The position numbers were made by a program, and so were the translations under genes. A DNA stretch of 64,000 nt from Ailanthus altissimus (Eukaryota > Streptophyta > Magnoliopsida > Sapindales > Simaroubaceae). The DNA lies in assembly GCA_946807835.1 (NCBI GenBank), contig OX327695.1, positions 26,270,501-26,334,500 on the forward strand. The letters are read 5' to 3'. Under the pieces are notes generated by a model. That model made no database searches and was not told the origin of the DNA. It saw only the letters and a list, made by a program, of their open reading frames with translations. The number at the start of each line of letters is the position of its first letter. Within the stretch, counting starts at the first letter, position 1. Below, one piece after another: positions 48,446 through 61,703 of this stretch.

Positions 48446-50375
48446 AAAATGTATCCTTGTGGAAGAAAGAAATGAGACATTTAGGACCTTGTGGCAAACT
48501 GTAAGAAAACGAAGCTTGAAGTTCTAAGTAATCAGATAAATTGAGAATTGCATGGTGTTCTCTGAGGCATATAAAAGTTGGTCGAGAATATGTTGCTTTA
48601 TTGATCCTCTGGGTGTTCGATATTTCGTCGTTATTGCTGGAAATTAATGTAAACCAGCTTAAATAGTGCTCATCTGGTGGTGTTCAATTCTCCAGACCTT
48701 GCTACAAAATTTGTTGTCCATAAAAAGACACAGTCAAAGTTAAATCCACAACATTATGTGCTATCTGATTCCAGTTTGTTTATACTTAGCTGTCAGGTCA
48801 ATCATGAATCCAGTCATCACTTATTCGAAGTGTTATAATTATTTATTTTTGAGTTCTGTGGCATTTAGGTCATATAATCAGGACCTAGGAGAATAATGAG
48901 TTAGAGGTTTTGCTTCAAATCTTGATTTATAAGTTTTTGAAACATTTTTTCTGGTTGTTTGACTAATGTAAACCTCGGCAGCATTAGTTAGTGGTGTTTC
49001 ATAAGCCAATCTTAAGATGATTTTACATTCCTTAGCCTTGAGTAAAACATTTGATCGTTCTTATGCTTTGCGGTTTGACCTAGGTAGATAACTCTGGGTT
49101 AATCCTTCAAAAGTTACATGATTTGCTCCTATTTATCTCCAGTAGGTGGATGGTGCAATTGTAAGACTTAAAAGAGTTTTACTTTTGAGCTGGTTGAAGG
49201 GTTTCAAATATGTGAAAATACTGTAGGTCTATAAGTATCAGATTTAGCAGAAGATTTGCTGTTTATTTTAGCCAAGAGCCTTGTACTATCATGACCTGAT
49301 AAAAAAAATGCGATTTTTGATGTAACATAACCAAGGCAAAGTTTGCCGTCCAACCAAATTGCATTTGCATGCCCTTTATTCTCCAATAAAGCAGAACATC
49401 CTGATGAGAGCAAATTTGATCAGGAAAGCATCCAGATGCTCAACAAGCTTAACTAGGAAGAATCTGAGTTGTTTTCCTCGGACACGGAAGGACTTGCACC
49501 AGCTAAAGGGAACCAAACATCATAAAGCCAGTATTTGCATCAGTTCTGTCTAGCACTCATACATTAACTAGATTCTCAGCCTTAAATCTTTTAAAGTGAA
49601 GAGGTATTACTTGCAAAGATCAGTAGAGAATTATTACTTGCATCTTTACATGAGCATTTCCCCACGGCCAAGACTCTAAAGCAGCCATCTTCTAACATTT
49701 CAACTTGCCAAATAATCCTATGACCGAAAAATCATTTGGCAAAATATTTCTTGGGTAACTGAATTCGAATGAAGCAACCTACCAGGAAAGTGCATTTTGA
49801 GGGCATCATTATTTACCTGCCAAGGAAAGCATTCATGCGGAAAGGGGAAGAAACACATCTCCAAATAAGTATTATGCTGGCTTTAGAGAAAAGTACAGTA
49901 TTGGAAGCCAAGGACGAGAATGCAATTGCTGGTTATAACTTGAAAAATATTTTCAGCATTTTCAACGGAAAATATACTGACTTTAAGTTATAATAAAGGG
50001 GAGAGTTTATAAAACTAGAAAAGGGAAGTTATAGGTAATATCAGGCATTAAGCAACGGGTGGATAGCACTTAAAAGTTTTCAACATAAAAGGTGAGTGTA
50101 CACGAAGAAAGCTAAGCCTGATCTGAGGGGGAAATGCTAATCAGAGGGTAAAAATTTTGTTAGTACTTAAACAAGACACCACTGCACAGCTATATAAATA
50201 CTATCCATTGAACTTTCAATTTTATTTCAGTACTGCCAAGATGATAGATGGGAATACAAGTTAAATTTTGTGATCAGAAAAACCAGCCACAATGCCAAAA
50301 TTAACCTGTAAATTGGCAAATTTTTTAAGAAATTAAGTGAACAATGATATCAAATGCCACCATTCATGACTATCA
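48446..50375. other. 3' flanks of the convergent APC10 and tubby-like genes; no further gene seen
   Basis: The 3' UTRs of both genes must lie here. The remaining frames are short and without recognisable domains. Confidence 0.45.
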
Positions 50376-52242
50376 TCATTCACAGGCTGGTTTGGTGTCA
50401 AAGCTGCTCAGGCATATTGCAAAGGCTTGGAAGGCAGAGAGTGGATAACTATAATCCATAGTGAAGATATCTTTTCCAATTTTCCCAAATTGTAGAATTA
50501 CCTTTTCCTGGTCCGCTAGTGGCACATTGTGAAATGGTGCAACAGCTGCCACGAGCTGGAAATTCTTAACAGAAGCCACTGTGACACGCCCTTTGAAGTT
50601 TAGGCACCAACACTGTAGCTGCTCATGCCATCTAGGAGCCTTGTTTTTTAGAACCAGGGGCCCCAGCGAGCTTGGTTTCAATGGCGGTGATGGTGAGGGG
50701 ATTGGAGGGCTGCTACATGTGACTTGCTCCTTTCCTTTCAAACTTGGAGAGGAACATAGATGCTCATCAAATGATAGCAGGAAAGATGTTGGTGTTGGGG
50801 CGGTGCCCCCCTCCTCAATAGAAGAGACAGGAATAGAGTCCATGATGCAATTCATTCTCCTTGGCCCTCTAGTGCGAAGGACATTGAGTTCATAGGAGAC
50901 GGAGCCTATTCTGTAGTTATATGCAGGTACTCTTGGAGACACCTGCTTAGAATGGAATCTGCGACTCATCCCACCAGATGGCTGAATTGCCATATGAAAC
51001 TGAGGTTGGCTGTCATATATTGTGAACTTGGTACCCAGAAAGTTAGACCTGGCAAACATGTTTTAATAAGTTGTTGGGACGCGAAAGGGAGAAAAAAAAA
51101 AAAAGTGAAGAACACAAGTAAAAAAGTGTAATGACCACAACTTACCTCAGTTTACCAATATATGTATTGCTAGCCCGAGAAAAATCATCAGCAACTAAAG
51201 ATATAACAAAATCTGTGCATGTTGCCCTCCTGACCTTTTTGGCCACTAACAGCAATTTATCATTCCCATCTTCAGCTGTCAATTTAACATCACACCAATG
51301 AAAACCTATTACTAAGGAATCAATCCCAACAATGCATATAGTCAAGCTGCATAATCAGCCATTCTTTTAGACCCAAAAAAAAAAAAAAAAATCAGATATG
51401 AGCAATGTAAGTCTAAAATTAGGTTTTCATTGCTGTAAATTTCACACCTTTTTGGAAGCAATGAATAATTAAGTTCCCCAATACCCAATCACAAAAGAAG
51501 GTGTGGTTGATATAATCAATTCAAAAACAGGGCAGAGTGGGGGGTGGGGCATATAATCACTCAAATTGTTGACAGAAATTACAAGGAATCTGATTACAAG
51601 TAGAGTTGAAGGAAAAGATATTCTTAAGCAAAAACGTCAATGCATATGTATACAAGTCTAGATTTGCCAAAAATAGATTTAAGAGATCAGGAAAACTTAC
51701 AAGGCACCAGACCAAAGCACAAATAATATGTAGAAGTTGCTCTATCCCTTCTAATAAAGCATTGTAAGGGAGACTCGCGAGGACCCGGCTGTTTAAAATT
51801 CCAAAGTGAAACAATAAAACCAGGTCAAACAACAGGCAAAATTTGGTTTAAGTGAACACACCAATAAAAAGCGTACCTAAGGCACTACCTGCTTTAGTGA
51901 GATGGGAAATGTGAACCTTCCACATTGTTCAGGAGTTTTAACAATCTCCTTGGTAACTTCCCTCCATGACCTACAAACTGAGGCACAAAAAACAACAGCA
52001 GCACGAGCAGGCCACGTGTTCTCACTCTCTTCTACCCTCTTAACAATGTCTAAGAGCAATTCAGGTGGTAAATTTGCCCACTGACTCTGTTGACTTGAAT
52101 CAAATTGGAGAAGTGCTTGGTCAGGAGCTATATAAGACTGTTTACGACTCCGTGAATGCTTCCCTTCCCCGCCTCTCCTTGACATACTCCCAATTCCGTC
52201 TTTCATTTCCTTAAGCTCACGAACAATGCTTTTGAAGGTCAT
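50376..52242 (-). CDS. TLP2: Tubby-like F-box protein (TLP2-like, four coding exons)
   Basis: Coding exons on the - strand are 52242-51889, 51788-51701, 51275-51146 and 51048-50376, giving 414 aa. The start is [16 protein letters not shown]. The F-box is at about residues 53-110 ([20 protein letters not shown], then [16 protein letters not shown]). The tubby domain runs from [14 protein letters not shown] to the end, with [70 protein letters not shown] and the C-terminal signature [15 protein letters not shown]. The family tethers to plasma-membrane phosphoinositides through the tubby domain and can bind SKP1-like proteins. A 5' UTR intron is likely (acceptor at 52282, donor at 52685), with a leader exon from 52686 upward. 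The TLP2 name reflects closest remembered similarity; another TLP of that clade is possible. Confidence 0.92.
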
Positions 52243-52699
52243 CTTTACAGAAGCATATCAAGCCCTCCCCATAATATTCAACTGCAATAACATATAATAC
52301 ATAACTTAGAAATTAAATACAAAGAAAAACACTGTCAAAACTAAAACCCACTTGAATTTATCGCAAACAGAGACTTTTGCTTGGATATTTTTAAGAAATT
52401 GCATGCAAAATGTCATCTTTTGGTATTAAATATGCTCAAGTTTTTATCTTTAAGCTAACTACAGACCCAAAAAGACAAACTTTAACAATGAATCACTCTC
52501 AAAATAAGATAATCAAATTAAAAAATAAAGAAAACACAGACAATACCATCAGAATACATTTAGAGCATGATCAACGAAGAACACATATATTTTTAACACA
52601 TGATTCAGCAATCAAATAGACCAAAAAGAGCCAACCCATATTCACAATGCAGAACAACAACAACAATATAACGGAACAGACTAACCTGAAGCACCTTAA

Positions 52700-53600
52700 C
52701 AAGATCTTCTCCAAGTTCAAATCTAAAGAAGTAAGAACCCGTTCTGTTCCACAACTGGTCTCAGATTCAGTATCAAAATGCCCTCATCACAGTCCCTTCT
52801 TTTTTTTTGCTTCTAAGACATCGTTTTTCTCCTCCTCTACCACCACCAGCTACCACCACCAGCAATGCTTCACCCACACACCCCCCTTACTCCAATGAAC
52901 TGTCTCCACTTTTCTCTCTCCCTCAAGACGGATCCAACCCCACTTTGCCTTTTTAATTCTCATCATCATATTTTAACATTATATTTATTATAATAATAAT
53001 AATAATTATTATTATTATTAATATTTGGTGCGTCAAATAAGTACAACTAAATAACTAGGATCTCGGAAGGAAAAGGATGCTATATATAATTACAATGGGT
53101 GGTGGCATCTACTGTGCTCAGCGTGATTATAGTACACGTGGCAAAGTTTTTTTGGATTTTATGGGGGTGACAGTTGATGAAGACTTGTTCACTTCACTGT
53201 TCAGTGACCATCTTTATTCTTTAGAAGCGTTTCTTTTGCACTAATGAAAAAAATGATGCGACGACGATTAAAGTTCAAACTTAAAATGCGCGTTTTAATG
53301 ATTTCGACCCAAGATTGCAGCAGCTGATTGATCAAAATGATATCTTTTCACCTTCTCTTACACTATTAAAGTGCATGATTAAAGTATTAAGATTTCGACC
53401 ACGTAAAAGGTGAAATTACTGTCTTTTTAAAAGTTTTTTTTAAAGAAAAGAGTGAAACACATTAGAAAATTAAAAATTTATTCCACAATTTTAATTAAAT
53501 AAAAATTAAGTTGAATATTAAAATAAAAAATTATAAAAAATTTAAAATATGTGAAATACGTAAATAAAAATTTAAGACGTATAAAACACAAAGAGATAAG
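52700..53600. other. Upstream region of the tubby-like gene; no gene seen
   Basis: Pyrimidine-rich sequence on the + strand (52790-52950) is probably the purine-rich leader of the tubby-like transcript. An ATT/AAT microsatellite lies near 52988-53020. Beyond it no frame is credible. Confidence 0.45.
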
Positions 53601-53609
53601 TGAAATAGG

Positions 53610-54260
53610 ATTCGAAGAAAGTAAAGAAAATGCACATAAAGGGCACTAGGGTTGAGCGTTGCGACGCCCAATATAGAAGCCCAGTACTGCGATGATGGGC
53701 GTGATAATGGCCAATGTTGCTGCGTCCAGGGATGAGCGCTGTGGCGCCAGAAGTGTCAAGAAACTGTTTTTGATTCGGATTTTAAATTTTAGGAAGTTTT
53801 GGACTTTTAAAACAAATAGACTTTTACTCTAATAAAGAATAAGGTTAGTATGCACGTAATACATCCTATATAAACACTTGTAAACCATTTATTTCAGATT
53901 AAGCATTAAGAGAGACTCTAAGAGAGAGGAAGAACTGGGTAGACACTAAGTGCTTATGTGCGCTAGGGTAGAACCATCGTTTGAGTGTTCATTGCTTGTG
54001 GTAGAGTAAGGATTCACTCAACATGAGGTCATTTTGAAGGTTCTTCATTGAGTTTTCCTTATAAAATCTCCTGAGAGTTAATAAGAGAGGTTAGGATCAT
54101 TGAATCTACCGTGGACGTAGGTAATTGGCCGAATCACGTAAGATTGTGTTGTACTCTTTTATATTCTGCTTTGAATTCTTACTATTTTGCTTGATTAATA
54201 AGTTATTTTACTGCGCAAGAAAATTAAGATTCTAAGTTAAATTTGAAGTTATTCGCTTCA
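53610..54260 (+). repeat. Copia-type LTR fragment or solo LTR
   Basis: CTATATAAAC (53867-53876) is followed by a transcribed-leader-like region with GGTTAGGATCATTGAATC and ACGTAGGTAATTGGCCGAATCACGTAAG, a block common in plant Ty1/copia LTRs. No internal coding region lies near it. The ends are not resolved. Confidence 0.55.
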
Positions 54261-54583
54261 ACCTAATTTTAAAAAGGAGAAGGTCGTTCCCTCCTTTAAT
54301 GAACACAAGTTATTATACTCCATAATGATGAGTTTGTATACATTTGAACCTCAAATGTGAAGAAAATTCAAATATTTACTCTATAAATTAAAAAAAAAAG
54401 AGTAAAATGACTAAAATATATTATAATACATCTATAATATTACAAAAGAAAAGTTTCAATAATTTTGATCATTTACTATTAAAATCCTAATTAAAATTCT
54501 TATCTTGAGTTAGGAATGATTCTTCGTATTAGTCAATTATTAGTGAGTTTTTCTATTTCTTTAATCAAATATGTGTGATAAGA

Positions 54584-55165
54584 TTAAAGATGATAAAAAA
54601 ATTTGGATTAAAAAAAATTTGGTCTGAAAAAATTTGAGTTGTCGATGGGTTTGAATTCTAATTTTTTGAAAAATTTGAATCTGGGCGGTTTGACATTTTT
54701 ATATTTTTTAATTTTTAAAAAAATTTTAAATTAATTCATAATCTTTGATATATAAAAATCTAACAATTGTTTTATAAAAATAAATGTCCCAAAATTTTAA
54801 TTTAACTTAAAAATTAAAAAAAAAAAGTTGTAACAAGAATAAAAAATATATTTTAAACTATAAATGCATATTACACATACATATCACTTATACAAATTAT
54901 ACATATTAAACTATAAATATAAATTATACAATAAAAATTATAAATATAAATCAATTTTTTTATAAAAGAAATATCTTAAAGTTTAAAATTTATCAAAATA
55001 ATAAAAAATTGAAAAAAATAATGAAATAAATCGGGATTAACCCAAATTTGACCTGACCCGAAAAAACTTGCATTAAACTCGAATTTTAAAACAAAAAAAA
55101 AGAATCTAAATTCGAATCTAAGTTAAATAAAACTCGGATCTGAATCTAAATTTTGCCATCTTTAA
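54584..55165. mobile_element. MITE-like element with terminal inverted repeats
   Basis: The ends TTAAAGATGATAAAAAAATT (54584) and its inverse AATTTTGCCATCTTTAA (to 55165) match over about 25 bases with few changes. The interior holds inverted GGTTTGAAT/ACTCGAATTT-like blocks and no frame. Size is 582 bp. Confidence 0.6.
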
Positions 55166-56627
55166 ATAAGATGCGAATAGAGTAACTCATAAATTAACAA
55201 AATATGCGCTTAATATAATTTAAGAAGTAGTTTGGGTCATTTTGTCGCTCACCTTCTTTAGCCATATGTATTGGATGATCTTCATTCTTGATTTGTTTGT
55301 TTGTTATTATATACTGCTTTTATTAAAAAAATAAATTCCTAATTAGAATATAATTATAAACATATACTACGCCTTTCAGTTAATATAAAATTTTTTAATT
55401 TAAATATTTATTCTCCCAAACCATAAGTAGAAAATAAATTATAATTTAAAATTCAATAACATGATAAATAAAAAAATCAAATAAAATATTATTACTATTA
55501 GACTTTATTTATTAATGTTAGATGCATGGCTAGTCGTTTTACATGTTCACTTTGTTTCAATCAAATTTAATCTTTGATCAAATTTCCACATCTAGAGAAC
55601 TTGATAGACTTATTAAGGTTGATGCTGTGTGGTGTCTTTTAACTAGTAGTCTAAAGTTTTGTGTGTTTTTATTGTTAAACTGGTTGGGATTGATATCAAC
55701 TATCAAGTCATTTCATCTCTTTAACTGGTGCTTTTAAGGATTTAGCTTTGTTTTAATGGTGGGTGGGTGGCTCCAAATTGTGAAGTTGGGAATAGGAACC
55801 ACACGATTACAATTGATGAATGAAATGTTGTGGGTGTGAAGATTGAAGAAAGAAGCCGAGTGTTAGGATCAAAGGCAGGCCATGTGAGGAGATTGAAAAC
55901 AATATTGAGTGAAAGTGGTGTTGAGGATTCCCATGTCAATCACTCATTAATATATGGTTCGATGAACATCAAACGAATGGCAACACCTTCATCTTCATCT
56001 TCATCTGCAGAATTTTCTTTCTTTTTTTAATATCTGGACCACAATTGCACACATAGCAACAATCTCTCCTTACAAGGTTCTTGAACTTGATCCTCGCAAG
56101 ATTTGCCCACTAATACATTTGGATCTAATTGCTTTCTCCTAAATCTAGATCATTTTTTCCATCTTACTTTTCCATGCATGCTATGTAATTTGAAATAGTA
56201 CTCTCATAAAATAATTTTGAGCAAATTAAAAGTGGGTATGTTTATTTTAATACAAAATTTGACATTTAGGTGAAGAAGTAATAAGATATAGAATTATAAA
56301 ATTAGTTAGAATAGAAGCTCATCGGAAACAAAGGAATGATTATAGCACAAGCTACAAACCCAGCTAGATAGGCCGGTTGCTGGTTGGCTAAAGGGTGGAA
56401 CCCATGTCTAGCTTTATGGTCATTCTTGTCTCTAACTTTATAAAACTAGTATTAGTTGGATGATGGGAACGACTCAGAGACTCCTCATTGTGGTTGGCAT
56501 CAACGATAACGTTGATTGATCTCTTAAGGTATTTTTCATTCTTTGTCTTAGCCATGCCAGCTGAATTTGATATGAAATGCCACTGCCATTTGCAGAGACA
56601 GATTTTTACGATTCATATTTTCGTATG
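55166..56627. other. Intergenic region; no gene seen
   Basis: AT-rich. Short frames at 55543-56030 have no recognisable domain. Confidence 0.4.
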
Positions 56628-58004
56628 AGTTTTAGTCCCTGATTTTAGGGATATATGTGAATTTAATTTCTCATGTTTAAATAATTATTATGATAATTTT
56701 TGTTGTTAAAATTTTACTGTTAAATGTTAAATTTTTATTATTTTTGTTATAATATTTTTAATTAAATATCTACTAACTATGTGACACATGTTATTATTTA
56801 ATTAGTTTAAATTTTTATTAAATATTTTTAAAAAATAAAATAAATTAAATAGAAAATAAAAATAAATAAAATAGAACTATCACCGTTATTGAAAAATAGC
56901 AATTGACTGGCCGTCGGTCGCTATTTTTCGATAATATTTTAATGATGAAATTTATCAATTTTTACATCATTAAATTTTATTTTTTTTGATCTACACAATA
57001 ATAAAGTTATTTTTTACAAAAAAAATATTAAAATAGTGGGAGAGGAGCAACAGCCACCGTTGCTAGCCATTAAACGGGGAGCGGTGTGGAGAGGCTAATT
57101 GCCAATCTATTCATGGGTGAGGCGGTGCAAGTCACCGCCACTCCATTTGAGGGCAAGCGGCGGTGGCTGCTGCCCCTCTCTTATCATTTTGACACTTTTT
57201 TATATTTTTTTGACAAAAAATGACATCACCATTGTGTAGATCAGAAAAAATGAAATCTAATGATATGAAATTTGATAAATTTCATTGTCGCAATGTCGTC
57301 AAAAAATGACGATCGATAGGTTGTCATTTTCTGGAGATGTTGACAGTTCTATTTTAATTTATTTTTTATTTAATATAATATATTTTTAAAAATATTTATT
57401 AAAAATTTAGACTAATTACATGATGACACGTATCATTTGTAACTAATTATAGTATGACTTGTATCATTTATTTATTATTATATACTTTTAAAAATATTTA
57501 TTCATTAAAAAATATATATTTATTAAACATATAACCAATTATATAATGCCACATATCATTTGTAACTAATTATATTATGACACGTGTTATTTATTTATTA
57601 AATATATCTTTATCAATTTAATTTTAAAATATTTATAATTTTAAAAAATATTTATTAAACATATAAACCAATTATATAATGACACGTGTTATTGGTAACT
57701 AATTATAGTATGATAGGTATTTTTTATTTATTAAATATATATTTATTAATTTACTTTAAGAATATTTATTCTTGTAAAAAAATATATTTATTGTAAATAT
57801 TAATTAATTACATAATGACATATGTCAATATTAATTTATCATATAATAATATGTGTTATTTTTATTTTTATTTTTTTAAAAATAAAAATATTATTTTATC
57901 TTTAAAGAGAACTTATTTAACATCACCCTTGATAGAAATTAATAATAATTATTAGAATATAAAAGATTATATGAATATATACTTCTAAAATTAAGGATTA
58001 AAGT
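56628..58004. mobile_element. Fold-back element with GC-rich hairpin core
   Basis: The outer ends (AGTTTTAGTCCCTGATTTTAG at 56628; inverse near 57968-58004) are imperfect inverted repeats. Inside, a second pair of arms (about 56870-57060 and 57165-57355) is a long inverted repeat containing GATCTACACAATA/TTGTGTAGATC and GCAACAGCCACCG/CGGTGGCTGCTGC. Its GC-rich loop is at about 57060-57165. The right arm carries about four diverged tandem units of about 110-125 bases (57380-57850) with ATGACACGTGTTATT. No frame. Confidence 0.6.
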
Positions 58005-61000
58005 ATTATTTTCTACATGCACGCATATACGTATTGCCATGTCAATTTTTAAGGCAATAATTTGAGGAGTTCAAATGGTTGGGTTTGCTCACTATGTCAT
58101 ATTCCAATTCATATAAATTTTCTGTAATACGTTCGATTTGACATCCCATGTATTGTATTTAAGACGTAGTTTCAAATTATTTTTCGTTTCTTTTCAGTCA
58201 AATGAGAATTCGGCAACGTAATAGCTTATGCCTTATGTCACTCATTGGCAATCTTCTGTTTTCTCACAAGTTTCAGGAGCAGTAATTACAGCTGTCTCCC
58301 CCCTCTCCTGAAAGAAAAATTAAAAAAAAAAAATCAGTTTTTTTTTTAATTTTTTTATTTTCTTCCATCACAAAAAGTTTACTTTTACTATTTTTATTTT
58401 ATAATATATTTTTTCTATATTTAAAATTTTATTAAATCAAGTGATTTATAAAAAAAATTGACAAAATAAATGTTGAATTGTGTACCTTCTTAAATTTTGA
58501 CTTACAAGCTTTTAAGATTTCAATTTATAAGGCACAAAAACTTTAACTCATTAAAAATTTAAAGAGGATCTCGATTCACAGAATAAAAAAAAAAAGTAGG
58601 CTTACATAACATCTTTGAACTAAGGGTATACTTTTCAAGTTGGTCAGAACAATGATCAAAATTCGACTATCTTGTTTGGTTAAACTCGAAAAGAAGAGAA
58701 GAAAAGATAAATCTACACCCTTTGAGTTGGTTAGAACAATTGTCGAAACTTAACCACTCTGTTCAGTTAGACTCTTAAAAGTGAACTACGCTCTCTTCGA
58801 GCTAATCAAAGTAATGGTCGAAGTTCAACTACTCTATTCGATCAGACTCATCATCCACAGGGTCAATCAGAACAATGGTTAAACATTGGCTACCTTATTC
58901 AACTAGGCCCTGAACAATGAGAAATAAATTCCAACTTATCTCGAGCAAGGTGAGGTCCAAATACAACTGCTTTAAATAATCAAAAGAAATTTTTAAAAAC
59001 GACTTAACTTTAAGAGGTATTGAGATTTGTGGATAAAGTCAATATTATCAAGAAAAAATATTTAAAATAAAGGGATGTTTCTAAAATTATAATATAAATC
59101 ATATTAAGACAAATAAGATCAAGTGTTATTTAAAAAAAATTAAATAATATAATCTTAAAAGAAAATATCTACAAAAACATTCACATTAAAAATGATTCTA
59201 AAAATTACGAATAAAACCTATTTTCCTATTCTATATATAGAGGAAGAACCTAGCACTAGAGAACAAGAGAATTACCACATAAATAGGCTTATTATAAAAG
59301 CAACTATTTTTCTCACAAAAAGCCATTTTGTTCCCTTTTATTATTTATTGTCTCATTTTTCTCTTTTTTTTCAAACACTTGCTAACTTAGCATTACAGTG
59401 CTTATAAAAAAAAACCTTCGACGTGGCTTCACATATTTTTTTGTTACAAAATTCTTGTCAAACATGCTATTTAGGGGAAAGAGCTATTTAAGTGGTCCAG
59501 TTTTTTTAACAATATTATTATCATTTAAGTTAAACTTTTTTAAAAAAATAAATTTAACTTATTGACGGTAGAGTTATCAAATTTTAGGATCAATAATATT
59601 AATAAAAAAGATCGGTGGTAGAATTAAAAAGTAAGAGAGCTCTATTATTTATTAATAAATATAATTGATACTTTTGTAAAAAAAAATTTGTCTCATTAAA
59701 CATGTATAGTTATATTTGGTCTTTTTAATTATTTATTATCAAAATTTATTTCTGTAATTCTCGATTTGGGCTAAATGGGTATTATATACTATTGATTTGT
59801 TTGAATGCGATTAGCATTTTTTTTTAAAGTGATAAATTGTATGATTACTAGCGGGATGATTAGTTACAAAGATTTTTGTTTGATTAGCAATCCATGATTA
59901 AAATGATTAGCAAACATAGTATAAGGAAGTTTAAATTAGAATCAGTTAATCAATTTAGTGAAGATCTGAAAAAGTAGTTGAAAATAATTTTACGAATTTT
60001 AGTAATAGTTCAGCCATCATATGTAAGTAAATTAGACCACCTTAGGTTTGGAATAATAAAAGCTAAATTAGCATTTTGCTATTATATGCAGTAAACACAA
60101 GGACAAGGTCTTAATCATTAAGATATAAATAAGATAATGCTTTAATGACTGATGGAAAAACAAAGTATCTTTATCTTTTTCTCAACTAATGCAACTCAAC
60201 TTGTTAGAATTTTTGTTGTTTGCTTATGTTGTTCTATTGATTTATATTGATGATTGATCATCTTTTGTCGCGGCCATGTGAACCTTCGCCTTTTTTTTAG
60301 TCTTTTTTTTTTACTTAGATTCTTGCAATAAATTTACAAGGATATATGCTTTACAATCAAAATCATTAAAAGATCGATTATCTTTATTCCTAGATTACAA
60401 GAATCGAACGTCGCATTCTCTTAATATCTTCAAATGAAAACCCATAAGATATATGCTAAATTGCTTTTCCAATTTCTTTAATTTGGTTGTCAAGTTTAGT
60501 TGACCCTTAATTTGTAATTATTTGATTTCTCTTTTTGTCATACCTTTTATTTTATTTTATTTTGTAGAATGATTATAATTGAGTCATAAGAAGAGTTTTC
60601 TTTTTCAAGGTGTTGGTAGATGAATAAATTGTAATCAAGTTTAAATTGATTTGGGTGATCTCCAAATGTGTACATCAGCAAATATTTTGTGGGTTAAGCT
60701 AATTGTTTTCGGATGATATTGGCATCTATTAGGAGATAAATGTTTTGTGTTTAGTAAGGAAAACTGAGAGAGAAATGTCTTGCTCAAACATTGGATTATG
60801 TTCTCATTTTTATATATATGCATGTAACTCCACCTAACTACAGATACATGAAAGAATTAGTAGCAACCTCTTCATTGAAAAACAAGTTACACTTAATACT
60901 CCTGGAATTGAACTACAGCAATTCTTTATTCTTTTGTTTCTTTAAGATTGGTATTTGTGTCCAAAATTGTGTAGGTAAGAAGCAATTGGAAGTTTTATCA

Positions 61001-61500
61001 GCAAAGCATCTTAACAAGGGTATGAGCCCCAGGCCCCCAAATGAGGAAAACGTATAAAAAAAAAAGCCGCACAAGCTTAGAAGTAAGCTCTTCTGAATTA
61101 ATTTTTTTAAGTACATAGCCATGGCAAAAAGTTATATTCCTACCTTGCCAGTGTTTTCAGCAGGAAGAAAACACCAATTTGAGAATGACATATGACCAAC
61201 AGCAGTGACCAAAACAGCATTTTTCATTGGGCAGGAACCATGCAGTTAGATGATTTCATCTTGGACGATATAGAGAATTAATCCTTGCATTAACCATAAC
61301 CCTAAAGCTGATCCTTTTCCTTAACGGTAAAGTTTAATTGTGTCTTTTGCTGTAAGGCTGGTCTTATGTAGCTTTCATGCTGGCCCAAATTCTTTCAAAC
61401 ATACAGAATAAAAATATAAAATGAAAAAGCAAAGTAAAAAAAAGAAGAGAGAACGAAGCTGATGTTTTATGAACGCTTCATTTTGGCCATGGCAATCCAG
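58005..61500. other. AT-rich intergenic region with a degenerate tandem repeat; laccase promoter at right
   Basis: At about 58600-58920 four diverged units of about 80 bases contain variants of GTTGGTCAGAACAATGATCG followed by CGACTATCTTGTT. No gene is seen. The last few hundred bases should contain the laccase promoter. Confidence 0.4.
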
Positions 61501-61703
61501 CCTCTACGTCAGTAGCCAGCTTGAGGTCTCTATCCGTATTTTGCTTACAAGCTTTCACCATTCTCACCTAATTCTCTACAACCCTTTCTCCTGTAACAAA
61601 CTGATAGCCCTTTACTCTATACATTCATATATATTCTCCATCTTTGCCTCCATGTCTCATCCACAGCAACTCAAAACAGGACAAGTTTTTTCCATAAGAC
61701 AAA

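Noticed and set aside
49204..49993. Short frames between APC10 and the tubby-like gene
   Set aside because: None shows a domain or consistent codon pattern; they fit UTR or intergenic sequence.
57380..57850. Possible CRISPR-like array from regularly spaced repeats
   Set aside because: Repeats are long, diverged and AT-rich with no uniform spacers, in a plant genome; they are tandem units within a transposon.
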